DNA of 64,000 bases from DATEPR01 sp036491115 (GCA_036491115.1 DASXCQ010000004.1:84266-148265); one strand, 5' to 3'; counted from the first letter of the stretch, positions 1 to 8,391 are shown. Numbers and translations are program-made. The notes: generated from the letters alone by a model not told the origin.

Positions 1-213
1 GTCCACCCACGCGCCGGCCGGCAGGCCGATCAGCAGGAACGCGGCGGTGTCGGCCGCGTTCAGCACGCCCATCTGGAACGGCGTCGCCGCCAGGACCAGT
101 GCGGCCAGCAGCGGCGCGGCGGTGTTGGTGACCATCTCGCCGAACTGGCTGCCGGTGTCACCCAGCCAGAGCCGGCGGAAGTCCCCATGTCGCCACAATG
201 AGTCCCCAGTCAC
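1..213 (-). CDS. MFS transporter, N-terminal part (cut by window edge)
   Basis: Only the first 71 codons are inside the window. The frame is open from a GTG start at 213 down to position 1. The translation begins near FRRLWLGDTGSQFGEM and runs into a hydrophobic stretch (PLLAALVLAATPFQMGVLNAADTAA) followed by LLIGLPAGAWVD. An FRxLWLG entry, a first membrane helix and a GxPAGAWVDR-like loop are typical of the 12-helix drug-exporter branch of the major facilitator superfamily. It is divergent from an ArsR-type regulator starting at 274, which suggests that the regulator controls this exporter. Substrate cannot be told. Confidence 0.72.
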   Translation of the reverse strand, partial: MTGDSLWRHGDFRRLWLGDTGSQFGEMVTNTAAPLLAALVLAATPFQMGVLNAADTAAFLLIGLPAGAWVD

Positions 214-230
214 GCGAACACCCTGGCCAA

Positions 231-238
231 CCAATTGG
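231..238. promoter_or_regulatory. Palindrome in the MFS/ArsR divergent promoter region
   Basis: CCAATTGG is a perfect 8-bp palindrome in the 60-bp gap between the two divergent starts (213 and 274). Its AT-rich centre stands out in GC-rich DNA. It is a reasonable but unproven operator for the winged-helix regulator. Confidence 0.3.
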
Positions 239-273
239 AACTTGTCAATCACTTTGCGGACTACGATGATCAA

Positions 274-789
274 ATGACCGACGACACGACGGCGCGCCGG
301 CCAGCCAGCGGTGCCGAGGCGGCGGCACTCGCCTCGGCGGTCCGGCTGCGCATCATCCGGTTGACGGCCCGGCGGGCGCTGACCAACAAGGAGATCGCCG
401 GCCGGCTCGACAAGGACCCCGCCACCACCCTGTACCACGTGCGGAAGCTGGTCGCGACGGGCTTTCTGGTCGCCCAGCCGTCCCGCACCGGCGCGCGCGG
501 CTCCAAGGAGATCCCCTACCTGGGCACCGGGCTGTCCTGGCGGCTCACCGACAAGGCCGAGTACGCCGACGAGATCGGCCAGGCCGCGCTCGCCGCGTAC
601 CTGGAGGAGGTCACCGACGCCGGGATCGGCGAACTGCGGCAGAACCGGATGATCCTGCAGCTGGACGACGCGGGACTCGCCGAGTTCGCCGGCCGGGTCA
701 CGGCGCTGCTGGAGGAGTTCATCGCCCGCCCGGCCGGCCCGGACAGCCAGGACATCGGCGTCTACGTCGCCTGGTACCCGAGCCGGTGA
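274..789 (+). CDS. ArsR/HTH_20-type winged-helix transcriptional regulator
   Basis: 171 residues. The N-terminal third carries a winged helix: an opening helix (LASAVRLRIIRLTARRALTNKEIAG), a recognition helix (KDPATTLYHVRKLVATGFL) and a wing (SKEIPYLGTGLSWRLTD). This is the ArsR-like arrangement found next to MFS exporters in actinomycetes. No metal-binding cysteines are visible, so it probably senses a small molecule. The C-terminal half is a helical domain that likely makes the dimer. The ATG at 274 was chosen; an in-frame TTG at 235 would add 13 residues but overlaps the palindrome. It is divergent from the MFS gene, its probable target. Confidence 0.75.
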   Translation: MTDDTTARRPASGAEAAALASAVRLRIIRLTARRALTNKEIAGRLDKDPATTLYHVRKLVATGFLVAQPSRTGARGSKEIPYLGTGLSWRLTDKAEYADEIGQAALAAYLEEVTDAGIGELRQNRMILQLDDAGLAEFAGRVTALLEEFIARPAGPDSQDIGVYVAWYPSR

Positions 790-863
790 CGCAACCCTGA
801 CGCGCCGAGGTTGCCGGAAATTGACTCTCGGGGGTCGCCGGGTCGTGTCATGCTGGGATCAGC

Positions 864-2363
864 ATGACTGACTACCTACACGCAGACTCCACGACCAGCG
901 TCGACCAGACGGTGCCCGGCATCCAGGTCGACTCCGACGATTTCCGGGCCGACCTGGAAATGGTCTCCACCGGAGACCTGGCCAGGTCCGACCGCGCCGC
1001 GCTGCGCCGCGTCGCCGGACTGTCCACCGAGCTCGCCGACATCACCGAGGTCGAGTACCGCAGGCTGCGCCTGGAGCGCGTCGTGCTGGTGGGCGTGTGG
1101 ACCGACGGCACGGCAGAGGAGGCGGACGCCTCCCTGGTGGAACTGGCCCGGCTCGCCGAGACCGCGGGCTCCCAGGTGCTGGACGGCCTCGTCCAGCGGC
1201 GCCACCGACCGGACGCCTCCACCTACATCGGCTCCGGCAAGGCACACGAACTCGCCGGGATCGTCGCGTCCGCCGGTGCGGACACGGTGATCTGCGACGG
1301 CGAGCTGTCCCCCGGTCAGCTGCGCCAGCTGGAAGGCACGCTGCGGGTCAAGGTGATCGACCGGACCGCGCTGATCCTGGACATCTTCGCCCAGCACGCC
1401 AGCTCCAAGGAGGGCAAGGCGCAGGTCGAACTGGCCCAGCTGCAGTACCTGCTGCCCAGGCTGCGCGGCTGGGGCGACGCGCTGTCCCGGCAGGCCGGTG
1501 GCCGGGCCGGTGGCGGCAACGGTGGCGTCGGCCTGCGCGGTCCCGGTGAGACCAAGCTGGAGAACGACCGCCGGGGCATCAACCGCCGGATGGCCAAGCT
1601 CCGCCGCGAGATCTCCGGCATGGACCGGATCCGGGCGACCAAGCGCGGCCAGCGGGTGGCCAACAAGGTGCCCAGCGTCGCCATCGCGGGTTACACCAAC
1701 GCCGGCAAGTCCAGCCTGCTCAACGCCATCACCGGCGCGGGCGTGCTGGTCGAGGACGCGCTGTTCGCCACTCTCGACCCGACCACCCGCCGCAGCCGCA
1801 CCGCGGACGGCCTCACCTACACGCTGACCGACACCGTCGGCTTCGTCCGGCACCTGCCGCACCAGCTCGTCGAGGCGTTCCGCTCGACGCTGGAGGAGGT
1901 CGCCGAGGCCGACCTCCTGGTACACGTCGTGGACGCCTCCGACTCGATGCCGGAACGGCAGGTCGCGGCCGTGCGCGAGGTGCTGGCGCAGGTGGTCGAG
2001 GAGCGCGACGCCGCGCTGCCGCCGGAACTGCTGGTGGTCAACAAGACCGACGCCGCCGATCACTTCACCCTGGCCCGGCTGCGCAACCTGCTGCCCGGCG
2101 CGGTGTTCGTGTCGGCCCGTGCCGGCACCGGCATCACCGCGCTGCGCGAGCGGATCGCGGAAGCCCTGCCGCACCCGTCCGTCGCGGTCGACGTGCTGTT
2201 GCCCTTCGCCAGGGCCGACCTGGTGGCCAGGGTGCACGCCGAGGGTGAGATCACCACCAAGGACCACGCCGAGCACGGCACCCGCCTGCGTGCCTGGGTA
2301 CACCCGGACCTGGCCGCCGCGCTGGAGCATTTCGTCACGGACGGCACCGGCCGGCAGCAGTAG
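864..2363 (+). CDS. hflX: GTPase HflX
   Basis: 499 residues, long for the family because of an N-terminal extension usual in actinobacteria. The HflX N-domain is visible (RHRPDASTYIGSGKAHEL), then the glycine-rich linker (GGRAGGGNGGVGLRGPGETKLE), a helical segment and a GTPase domain with G1 GYTNAGKSSL near residue 275, DPTTR as switch I, DTVGF as G3 and NKTD as G4. HflX binds the large ribosomal subunit and rescues or splits stalled ribosomes under stress. It stands alone upstream of tatA. The ATG at 864 gives the conserved length. A TTGACT at 821-826 could be a -35 element, but no convincing -10 follows. Confidence 0.95.
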   Translation: MTDYLHADSTTSVDQTVPGIQVDSDDFRADLEMVSTGDLARSDRAALRRVAGLSTELADITEVEYRRLRLERVVLVGVWTDGTAEEADASLVELARLAETAGSQVLDGLVQRRHRPDASTYIGSGKAHELAGIVASAGADTVICDGELSPGQLRQLEGTLRVKVIDRTALILDIFAQHASSKEGKAQVELAQLQYLLPRLRGWGDALSRQAGGRAGGGNGGVGLRGPGETKLENDRRGINRRMAKLRREISGMDRIRATKRGQRVANKVPSVAIAGYTNAGKSSLLNAITGAGVLVEDALFATLDPTTRRSRTADGLTYTLTDTVGFVRHLPHQLVEAFRSTLEEVAEADLLVHVVDASDSMPERQVAAVREVLAQVVEERDAALPPELLVVNKTDAADHFTLARLRNLLPGAVFVSARAGTGITALRERIAEALPHPSVAVDVLLPFARADLVARVHAEGEITTKDHAEHGTRLRAWVHPDLAAALEHFVTDGTGRQQ

Positions 2364-2425
2364 GCGGTCCCTCCGGCCGGGATTACTGTGGGGAGTCGAC
2401 GACACCGCCGGCCGGGAGGACCTCG

Positions 2426-2695
2426 ATGGGTGAGTTGAGCCCGTGGCACTGGATCATCGTGCTGCTGATCTTCGCGGTGCTGTTCGGCAGCAAGAAGCTG
2501 CCCGACGCCGCGCGGGGTCTGGGCAGGTCACTGCGCATCTTCAAGGCCGAGATGCAGTCCGCGCAGCAGGACGAGGCCGCTCCTGTCGCCACCGCCGCTG
2601 CCGTCGCGACGGCTACGGCACTGGTCGAGGACGCGGTCCCGCCACAGCCCACGATCACGACCCCGGAACCGGCGAAACCGGCCGTCGAACTCTGA
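2426..2695 (+). CDS. tatA: Twin-arginine translocase subunit TatA
   Basis: 89 residues with the TatA plan: a short extracytoplasmic N-terminus, one membrane helix (WHWIIVLLIFAVLFGSKKLPD), the hinge and an amphipathic helix (ARGLGRSLRIFKAEMQSA), then an Ala/Thr/Pro-rich acidic tail. The FGxKKLPDAARGLGRSLRIFK motif is diagnostic. TatA oligomers form the pore for folded proteins exported with twin-arginine signals. No tatB or tatC is nearby. The stop codon lies inside a strong terminator hairpin. Confidence 0.93.
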   Translation: MGELSPWHWIIVLLIFAVLFGSKKLPDAARGLGRSLRIFKAEMQSAQQDEAAPVATAAAVATATALVEDAVPPQPTITTPEPAKPAVEL

Positions 2696-2705
2696 CGGCC
2701 GGTTT
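2675..2705 (+). terminator. Terminator overlapping the tatA stop codon
   Basis: A perfect 12-bp stem (AAACCGGCCGTC at 2675-2686 and its complement at 2694-2705) with a 7-nt loop. The last Ts of the stem and the following TCTTC form a short T-rich end. The tatA TGA at 2693-2695 falls at the start of the right arm, so the terminator is part of the gene. It also separates tatA from the convergent lexA. Confidence 0.75.
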
Positions 2706-2729
2706 CTTCAGCGTTCTGCCAGGGTCGTG

Positions 2730-3476
2730 CTAGAGCCGGCGCAGTACGGCGACGACGCGACCCAGCACACTGGCGTCGTCGCCCGGAATCGGTTCGTATG
2801 CCTCGTTGTGCGGCATCAGCCAGATGTGGCCGTCCCGCCGCTTGAAGGTCTTCACCGTCGCCTCGCCGTCGATCATGGCGGCCACGATGTCGCCGTTCTC
2901 CGCGTTGGGCTGCTGCCGCACCACGACCCAGTCGCCGTCGGTGATGGCCGCGTCGACCATCGAGTCGCCGACCACCTTCAACAGGAACAGTGAACCCTCG
3001 CCGACGATCTCCTTCGGCAGCGGGAACACGTCCTCCACCGCCTGCTCGGCCAGGATCGGGCCACCGGCGGCGATCCGGCCGACCACAGGGACATAGGTGG
3101 GACGCGGCCGGTTGCCCGTCAGTTCGTCGCTGTCGACATCGGGCGGCAGCACCCCGACGGCCCTCGGCCGGTTCGGGTCCCGGCGCAGGTAACCCTTGCG
3201 TTCCAGCGCCCGCAACTGGTGCGCCACGGATGAGGTCGACGTCAGTCCGACCGCCTCGCCGATCTCTCGCACGCTCGGCGGGTAGCCGAAGCGGTCCAGC
3301 CAGTCGCGGATGACCTCCAGCACGCGGCGCTGTCGCTCGGTCAGACCGGGACCGTCCGTGGTCTCGGCCGGGTCCGGGAACGGGCGGATGTCCGCGCCGG
3401 CACCGGACTCGGTGGTGTCCCCGCCTCGGCCGCCCTGTGCGCCGCTGGCGGGGGTGCCGGTGCTCCTGCGTGCCAC
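2730..3476 (-). CDS. lexA: LexA SOS-response repressor
   Basis: 248 residues. The N-terminal winged helix includes LTERQRRVLEVIRDWLDRFGYPPSVREIGEAVGLTSTSSVAHQL. The autocleavage site is the Ala-Gly pair in GRIAAGGPI. The catalytic dyad is the serine of VVGDSMVDAAI and the lysine of GEATVKTFKR. LexA represses DNA-damage genes until RecA filaments trigger self-cleavage. The first about 50 residues are low-complexity, as is common in actinomycetes. Start is GTG at 3476. It is divergent from the LysM gene, and two SOS boxes lie between them, consistent with autorepression. Confidence 0.96.
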   Translation of the reverse strand: MARRSTGTPASGAQGGRGGDTTESGAGADIRPFPDPAETTDGPGLTERQRRVLEVIRDWLDRFGYPPSVREIGEAVGLTSTSSVAHQLRALERKGYLRRDPNRPRAVGVLPPDVDSDELTGNRPRPTYVPVVGRIAAGGPILAEQAVEDVFPLPKEIVGEGSLFLLKVVGDSMVDAAITDGDWVVVRQQPNAENGDIVAAMIDGEATVKTFKRRDGHIWLMPHNEAYEPIPGDDASVLGRVVAVLRRL

Positions 3477-3562
3477 TGTCGCCTCCCGTCTGTCAAGTCT
3501 TCGGGTCGCGATCGTCCGGTCGCGATCTTCGTGTTCGAACGTAGTCCGAACACCCGGTCAGA

Positions 3563-3578
3563 TCAAACACCTGTTCGA
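3563..3578. promoter_or_regulatory. SOS box (LexA operator) for lexA
   Basis: TCAAAC-ACCT-GTTCGA matches the actinobacterial/Gram-positive SOS consensus TCGAAC-N4-GTTCGA with one mismatch. It lies about 87 bases upstream of the lexA start, on the lexA side of the divergent region, so it most likely mediates lexA autoregulation. Confidence 0.75.
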
Positions 3579-3643
3579 AGGACACGCCGGGCAGTGCTCG
3601 ATTTTGTCGGTGGGGGGTGGTAGACATTCGCACAGCAGTTCGA

Positions 3644-3659
3644 TCGAACGCCTGTTCGA
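3644..3659. promoter_or_regulatory. SOS box (LexA operator), perfect match, for the LysM gene
   Basis: TCGAAC-GCCT-GTTCGA is an exact match to the SOS consensus and lies 61 bases upstream of the LysM gene start. It predicts that this gene is DNA-damage inducible, as for the M. tuberculosis and Corynebacterium counterparts. Confidence 0.85.
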
Positions 3660-3720
3660 TCATGATCAACGTCGGTGCAGCCGCCTGACCAGGGCGGACG
3701 AGAGTGGAGGATGGTGTCGG

Positions 3721-4233
3721 ATGGCGATTCTGTCGAACGTCAGGGGCAACCTGCCGGCCCGCTCGGGGCCGGCTGCGCCGGTTCGGCCGGCCCGACCGGT
3801 CCCGCCGCCTCCGGTGCGCCGGCGTGGCGTGTCGCATGCGGACGGCCGGCGTCCGGCCCGGTTGGTCACCGCACCGGCTCGTGCGGTGGCGCAGCCGTGC
3901 GGCCCGCGCCCGATGACGGGCTCGATCGGCTGGCTGGTGTTGGTCGGGGTGCTGGGTTTCCTGCTGGTGCTGGGCATCGGGTGGGCCATGGGCGGTCAGC
4001 CGGCCAGTGCGGTGCCCGATCGGACGGTGCTGGTGCAGGTCCACCAGGGCGAGTCACTGTGGACGGTCGCCCTGCGCATGTCGCCCGGCGCTCCCGCCGA
4101 CGCCGTGGTCGCCAAGATCCGCCAGCTGAACGACTTGCCCGCCAACTCGATCCTCTTCCCCGGCGAGTTACTCCGCGTACCGGCCGCGAACACCCAGCCC
4201 GCTCCCGCCCAGCCCACTCCCGCCCAGCGCTGA
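3721..4233 (+). CDS. LysM-domain SOS-induced cell-division/wall protein (ChiZ/DivS type)
   Basis: 170 residues: a basic Arg/Pro-rich cytoplasmic N-terminus (about 60 residues), one membrane helix (IGWLVLVGVLGFLLVLGIGWAM), then an extracytoplasmic LysM domain (VQVHQGESLWTVALRMSPGA to LLRVPAA). The topology and the position between lexA and nrdR are those of M. tuberculosis Rv2719c (ChiZ) and Corynebacterium DivS, SOS-induced proteins that delay division. A perfect SOS box precedes it. ATG 3721 has GGAGG ten bases upstream; an ATG at 3711 is in another frame. Function is inferred from context and architecture. Confidence 0.8.
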   Translation: MAILSNVRGNLPARSGPAAPVRPARPVPPPPVRRRGVSHADGRRPARLVTAPARAVAQPCGPRPMTGSIGWLVLVGVLGFLLVLGIGWAMGGQPASAVPDRTVLVQVHQGESLWTVALRMSPGAPADAVVAKIRQLNDLPANSILFPGELLRVPAANTQPAPAQPTPAQR

Positions 4234-4696
4234 CGGTTCCCCGCAGCCCCGGCTCGGCGCTGGCTGCCGCACGCCTACTGTCGTGCGCCTGCCGCCGTGT
4301 GCCTGCCGCCGGTCGTGTGTCGGCCGCCGGGCTGCGTTGCCGGGTGGTGTCGCCGAGTGGCATCGCTGTGTGCCGGCTGTCTCTGTCCGGCCGAGCCAGC
4401 CTGGTCCCGGCCACCCTCGGCCGCCCATCGCTCTCCTCTACTGTGCGGCTCCCCAGGTGCCGCGCGGCACTGCCGTCGCTCCTTCCGCCCCGCACCCCTT
4501 GGCTGCCGGTCGTGGTCGGCCCGACTCGCCCCGTCGCCCGCCCATCGGTCTGTTGATCTTGTGATCGGTCACCCTCCAGCACCGCCACACCGCGTCCCGT
4601 GACACAGGCACTCGAACGTGCCGATCCCGTCCCACGAACGCGCGTCGCGTGTCGTGTCGGCTTGCGAAATATGGCGCCTCGGCATACCGTCGACCC
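4234..4696. other. Gene-free GC-rich spacer
   Basis: About 460 bases between the LysM gene and the nrdR promoter region. Open frames exist on both strands, but all are Arg/Pro/Ser/Ala-rich with no domain-like pattern and no good ribosome site. It contains short direct repeats (GTGCCTGCCGCCG type) and nothing recognisable as an RNA gene or riboswitch. Confidence 0.5.
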
Positions 4697-4738
4697 CAAC
4701 ATGTAGTAGTTACATAGCTGTGGTTAGTCCACAGGTTG
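4697..4738 (+). promoter_or_regulatory. Pair of NrdR boxes upstream of nrdR-nrdJ
   Basis: CAACATGTAG at 4697-4706 fits the core of the NrdR box (CwAnATnTwG) exactly. A second, weaker box, CCACAGGTTG at 4729-4738 (8 of 10), starts 32 bases later, about three helical turns, the spacing NrdR needs. They lie about 105-145 bases before the nrdR start. This predicts autoregulated, dATP/ATP-responsive repression of nrdR-nrdJ. Confidence 0.68.
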
Positions 4739-4842
4739 GGTTCAGGTCGCGGTCGGTTGTCCACCGGTGATCCACAAGTTGATCACCAGGCGACGCCGGA
4801 ACGCGGCGGTGCAAGAGTGCGCACGGGGAGGGGTGAGTCGAG

Positions 4843-5313
4843 TTGCGCTGTCCGTTTTGTCGCAGTGCCGACTCGCGAGTGGTGGATTCCCGCGAGGTCG
4901 ACGACGGGCTGGCGATCCGGCGCCGTCGTTCGTGCACGCAGTGCAACCGCCGGTTCACCACCGTCGAGGAGGCCGTGCTGGCGGTCGTCAAGCGGTCGGG
5001 TGTGACCGAGCCGTTCAGTAGGGAGAAGGTCGTCCGGGGTGTCAGCCGGGCGTGCCAGGGTCGACCGGTCGATGAGGACCAACTGGCCCAGCTCGCCCAG
5101 CAGGTGGAAGAGTCGATCCGGGCCACCGGCGTCGCCGAGATCCCCAGCCACGAGGTGGGCCTGGCCATCCTCGGGCCGCTGCGGGAGCTGGACGAGGTGG
5201 CCTACCTGCGCTTCGCCAGCGTCTACCGCTCGTTCTCGTCGATCGAGGACTTCGAGAAGGAGATCGCCGACCTACGCACCGTGATCGCGCAGAAGGCCAA
5301 CGAGAACACGTGA
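4843..5313 (+). CDS. nrdR: Transcriptional repressor NrdR
   Basis: 156 residues, standard length. The N-terminus is a zinc ribbon (CPFC at residues 3-6 and CTQC near residue 31), followed by an ATP-cone (VIKRSG-like stretch, FSREKVVRGVSRACQGRPV, then EIPSHEVGLAILGPLRELDEVAYLRFASVY). NrdR senses dATP/ATP and represses ribonucleotide reductase genes. The start is TTG at 4843: homologs begin exactly at MRCPFC, and GGGGAGGGG lies just upstream. It probably forms an operon with nrdJ and has NrdR boxes in its own promoter. Confidence 0.95.
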   Translation: MRCPFCRSADSRVVDSREVDDGLAIRRRRSCTQCNRRFTTVEEAVLAVVKRSGVTEPFSREKVVRGVSRACQGRPVDEDQLAQLAQQVEESIRATGVAEIPSHEVGLAILGPLRELDEVAYLRFASVYRSFSSIEDFEKEIADLRTVIAQKANENT

Positions 5314-5390
5314 CCAGCCGTACCAAGCCAAGGAAACGACCGAATCGGACGGGGAGCCCGGACGGGGCCGGCGCTAACAAGGGAGAGGGC

Positions 5391-8228
5391 ATGACAGAGA
5401 CCGTCGGGACGCCGACGAGCGCGGGGCCGGGGGAGGCAGCCAAGGGGCTGCGGGTGTCTCGGATCTACACGACCGAGGGAGTGCACCCCTACGACCAGGT
5501 GGCCTGGGAGCACCGCGACGTCGTGATGACCAACTGGCGCGACGGCACGGTGAACTTCGAGCAGCGGGGCGTCGAGTTCCCCGACTTCTGGTCGGTCAAC
5601 GCGGTCAACATCGTGACCAGCAAGTACTTCCGGGGCGCCGCAGGCACCTCGCAGCGCGAGTCGAGCCTGCGCCAGCTCATCGACCGGGTCGTGCGGACCT
5701 ACGTCACGAGCGGCATCGAGAACGACTACTTCGCCAGCGCGGACGACGCGGTCGTCTTCGAGCACGAGCTCACCTGGATGCTGCTGCACCAGGTGTTCAG
5801 CTTCAACTCGCCGGTCTGGTTCAACGTCGGCACCGCCTCGCCGCAGCAGGTCTCGGCGTGCTTCATCCTCGCCGTCGACGACACGATGGAGTCGATCCTC
5901 AACTGGTACCGGGAAGAGGGCCTGATCTTCAAGGGCGGTTCGGGTTCCGGCGTGAACCTGTCCCGTATCCGGTCGTCCAAGGAGCTGCTGTCCTCCGGTG
6001 GCACCGCGTCCGGCCCGGTGTCGTTCATGCGCGGTGCCGACGCGTCCGCGGGCACCATCAAGTCCGGTGGCGCCACCCGCCGGGCCGCGAAGATGGTCAT
6101 CCTCGACGTCGACCACCCGGACATCGAGGAGTTCGTCGAGACCAAGGCACGCGAGGAAGAGAAGATCCGCGTGCTGCGCGACGCCGGGTTCGACATGGAC
6201 CTGGGCGGCAAGGACATGTCGTCGGTGCAGTACCAGAACGCGAACAACTCGGTCCGCGTGTCGGACGAGTTCATGCACGCCGTCGAGTCGGGCGGCGAGT
6301 TCGGCCTGCGCGAGCGCCGCACCGGGGCGGTGATCGATCGCGTGGACGCGAAGTCGCTGTTCCGCAAGATCGCCAAGGCCGCGTGGGAGTGCGCCGACCC
6401 CGGCCTGCAGTACGACGACACGATCAACGACTGGCACACCTGCCCGGAGTCGGGCCGGATCACCGCGTCCAACCCGTGCAGCGAGTACCTGCACCTGGAC
6501 AACTCGAGCTGCAACCTGGCGTCGCTGAACCTGCTGAAGTTCCTCGGCGACGACGGCATGTTCGACGCGCAGCGGTTCGCCAGGTCGGTCGAGTTGGTCA
6601 TCACGGCGATGGACATCTCGATCTGCTTCGCCGACTTCCCGACCGACGCGATCGGTGACACCACGCGGAAGTTCCGCCAGCTGGGCATCGGCTACGCCAA
6701 CCTGGGCGCCCTGCTGATGGCCACCGGCCACGCCTACGACTCCGACGGCGGCCGGGCGCTCGCCGCCGCGATCACGTCGCTGATGACGGGCACCGCGTAC
6801 CGGCGGTCGGCCGAACTGGCCGGCGTGGTGGGCGCGTACGACGGCTACGCCCGCAACGCCGATGCCCACCAGCGGGTGATGCGCAAGCACGCGGCGGCCA
6901 ACGACCTGGTCCGCACCTACGACGTCAACGACGCCGCGGTCCACAAGCTGGCCACGGCCGAGTGGCAGCGGTGCCTGACGCTCGGCGCGGCCAACGGCTG
7001 GCGCAACGCGCAGGCCTCGGTGCTCGCGCCCACCGGCACGATCGGCTTCATGATGGACTGCGACACCACCGGTGTGGAGCCGGACCTGGCGCTGGTCAAG
7101 TTCAAGAAGCTGGTCGGCGGCGGCTCCATGCAGATCGTCAACCAGACCGTGCCGCGTGCCCTGCAGACGTTGGGCTACCAGCAGGAGCAGGTCGAGGCGA
7201 TCGTCGAGTACGTGTCCGAGCACGGTCACGTCGTGGACGCCCCCGGCCTGCGGCACGAGCACTACGAGGTGTTCGACTGCGCCATGGGCGAGCGGTCCAT
7301 CGCGCCGATGGGCCACGTCCGGATGATGGCCGCGATCCAGTCGTTCGTGTCCGGGTCGATCTCCAAGACGGTCAACATGCCCGAGGCGGCGACCATCGAG
7401 GAGATCGAGGAGATCCACTACGAGGGCTGGAAGCTGGGCCTGAAGGCGCTGGCCATCTACCGCGACAACTGCAAGGTCGGCCAGCCGCTGTCGAACGCGA
7501 GGTCGGGGTCGGCCAAGGCGGAGCCGACGGTCGAGGTGGAGTACCGGCCGATCCGCAAGCGCCTGCCGAAGAAGCGCCCGAGCCAGACGCTGTCGTTCAC
7601 GGTCGGCGGCGCCGAGGGCTACCTGCACGCCGGTTCGTACCCCGACGACGGCCTCGGCGAGATGTTCGTCAAGCTGGGCAAGCAGGGTTCGACGCTGGCC
7701 GGCGTGATGGACGCGTTCTCCATGTCGATCTCGGTGGGCCTGCAGTACGGCATCCCGCTGGAGTTCTATGTCTCGAAGTTCATGAACCTGCGCTTCGAGC
7801 CGGCCGGCATGACCGACGACTCGGATATCCGCATCGCCACCAGCGTGCTGGACTACCTGTTCCGCAGGCTGGCGCTGGACTACCTGCCCTACGACAAGCG
7901 GGCCCAGCTCGGCGTGTTCACCGCGGATGAGCGGTCGGCCCAGGTCGCCGACTCCTACGGTGCGCCTGCCGTGGACAGCGTGGACCTCGACCTGGAGGGC
8001 CTGCGCACCGGCGTGGACGCCAGCCCGGAACGCCACCCGGCCGACCGAGCAGACCGTCCCGCCACGAAGCAGGAGATCCAGCAGGCCGGCAGCTCCACGG
8101 AGCTGATGGAACTGCAACTCGGCAAGGCGGCCGACGCACCCCTGTGCCTGACCTGCGGCACGAAGATGCGCCCGGCCGGCTCGTGCTACGTCTGCGAAGG
8201 CTGCGGTTCGACCTCCGGCTGCAGCTGA
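5391..8228 (+). CDS. nrdJ: Adenosylcobalamin-dependent (class II) ribonucleoside-diphosphate reductase
   Basis: 945 residues. It reduces ribonucleotides to deoxyribonucleotides with a B12 radical. Visible are the FNSPVWFN segment, the glycine-rich IFKGGSGSGVNLS loop, the NPCSEYLHLDNSSCNLASLN active-site region near residue 360, the second-cysteine region and a C-terminal zinc-ribbon-like tail (CLTCGTKM...CYVCEGCGSTSGCS) that carries the redox cysteines. ATG 5391 is preceded by AAGGGAGAGGG; a GTG at 5310 overlapping the nrdR stop would add 27 unconserved residues. It is co-transcribed with nrdR. B12 dependence makes the enzyme oxygen-independent. Confidence 0.95.
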   Translation: MTETVGTPTSAGPGEAAKGLRVSRIYTTEGVHPYDQVAWEHRDVVMTNWRDGTVNFEQRGVEFPDFWSVNAVNIVTSKYFRGAAGTSQRESSLRQLIDRVVRTYVTSGIENDYFASADDAVVFEHELTWMLLHQVFSFNSPVWFNVGTASPQQVSACFILAVDDTMESILNWYREEGLIFKGGSGSGVNLSRIRSSKELLSSGGTASGPVSFMRGADASAGTIKSGGATRRAAKMVILDVDHPDIEEFVETKAREEEKIRVLRDAGFDMDLGGKDMSSVQYQNANNSVRVSDEFMHAVESGGEFGLRERRTGAVIDRVDAKSLFRKIAKAAWECADPGLQYDDTINDWHTCPESGRITASNPCSEYLHLDNSSCNLASLNLLKFLGDDGMFDAQRFARSVELVITAMDISICFADFPTDAIGDTTRKFRQLGIGYANLGALLMATGHAYDSDGGRALAAAITSLMTGTAYRRSAELAGVVGAYDGYARNADAHQRVMRKHAAANDLVRTYDVNDAAVHKLATAEWQRCLTLGAANGWRNAQASVLAPTGTIGFMMDCDTTGVEPDLALVKFKKLVGGGSMQIVNQTVPRALQTLGYQQEQVEAIVEYVSEHGHVVDAPGLRHEHYEVFDCAMGERSIAPMGHVRMMAAIQSFVSGSISKTVNMPEAATIEEIEEIHYEGWKLGLKALAIYRDNCKVGQPLSNARSGSAKAEPTVEVEYRPIRKRLPKKRPSQTLSFTVGGAEGYLHAGSYPDDGLGEMFVKLGKQGSTLAGVMDAFSMSISVGLQYGIPLEFYVSKFMNLRFEPAGMTDDSDIRIATSVLDYLFRRLALDYLPYDKRAQLGVFTADERSAQVADSYGAPAVDSVDLDLEGLRTGVDASPERHPADRADRPATKQEIQQAGSSTELMELQLGKAADAPLCLTCGTKMRPAGSCYVCEGCGSTSGCS

Positions 8229-8236
8229 TTGTGAGG

Positions 8237-8295
8237 ACTGGTTGAACATGAACTAGCTGGTCAAATCGGGTGTCGGCATCTCGCCGGCACCCGAT
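8237..8295 (+). repeat. Structured repeat, copy 1 (left of the toxin-antitoxin pair)
   Basis: ACTGGTTGA, eight variable bases, TAGCTGGTCA, then a hairpin with a 12-bp stem (8265-8276 and 8284-8295, one T-G wobble) and a 7-nt loop. A second copy starts at 9132, exactly 895 bases away, with the same conserved blocks. The stem sequence differs between the copies, but the pairing, including the wobble, is kept. It also sits where an nrdJ terminator would be. Confidence 0.65.
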
Positions 8296-8373
8296 CCGGC
8301 TGTGCGGCGAAGCATCGCGATGCATCAGACGCAACGCGGTCACGCTGGTAAGAACTGGACTGGTGACCCTTTT

Positions 8374-8391
8374 CTGTCTAGTCTGTCTAGA
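8374..8391 (+). promoter_or_regulatory. Candidate autoregulatory operator of the toxin-antitoxin operon
   Basis: Two tandem copies of CTGTCTAG(T/A) (8374-8382 and 8383-8391), which together form an imperfect palindrome TCTAG-N5-CTAGA, lie 14 bases upstream of the antitoxin ATG and next to its ribosome site. Phd-type antitoxins repress their own operon by binding such palindromes. Function is inferred. Confidence 0.5.

Noticed and set aside
4234..4842. Riboswitch (B12 type) upstream of nrdR-nrdJ
   Set aside because: Class II reductase genes do not need one and no B12-box-like sequence or long conserved stem was seen; NrdR boxes explain regulation better.
5223..8249. A 1008-residue open frame on the minus strand opposite nrdJ
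   Set aside because: Composition (Val, Arg, His, Gln rich) is that of the complement of a GC-rich gene, with no domains; nrdJ on the plus strand is unambiguous.
8237..8295. tRNA or attachment-site duplication flanking the toxin-antitoxin genes
   Set aside because: TAGCTGGTCA resembles a D-loop by chance; no cloverleaf, T-loop or anticodon arm can be drawn and no integrase is nearby.
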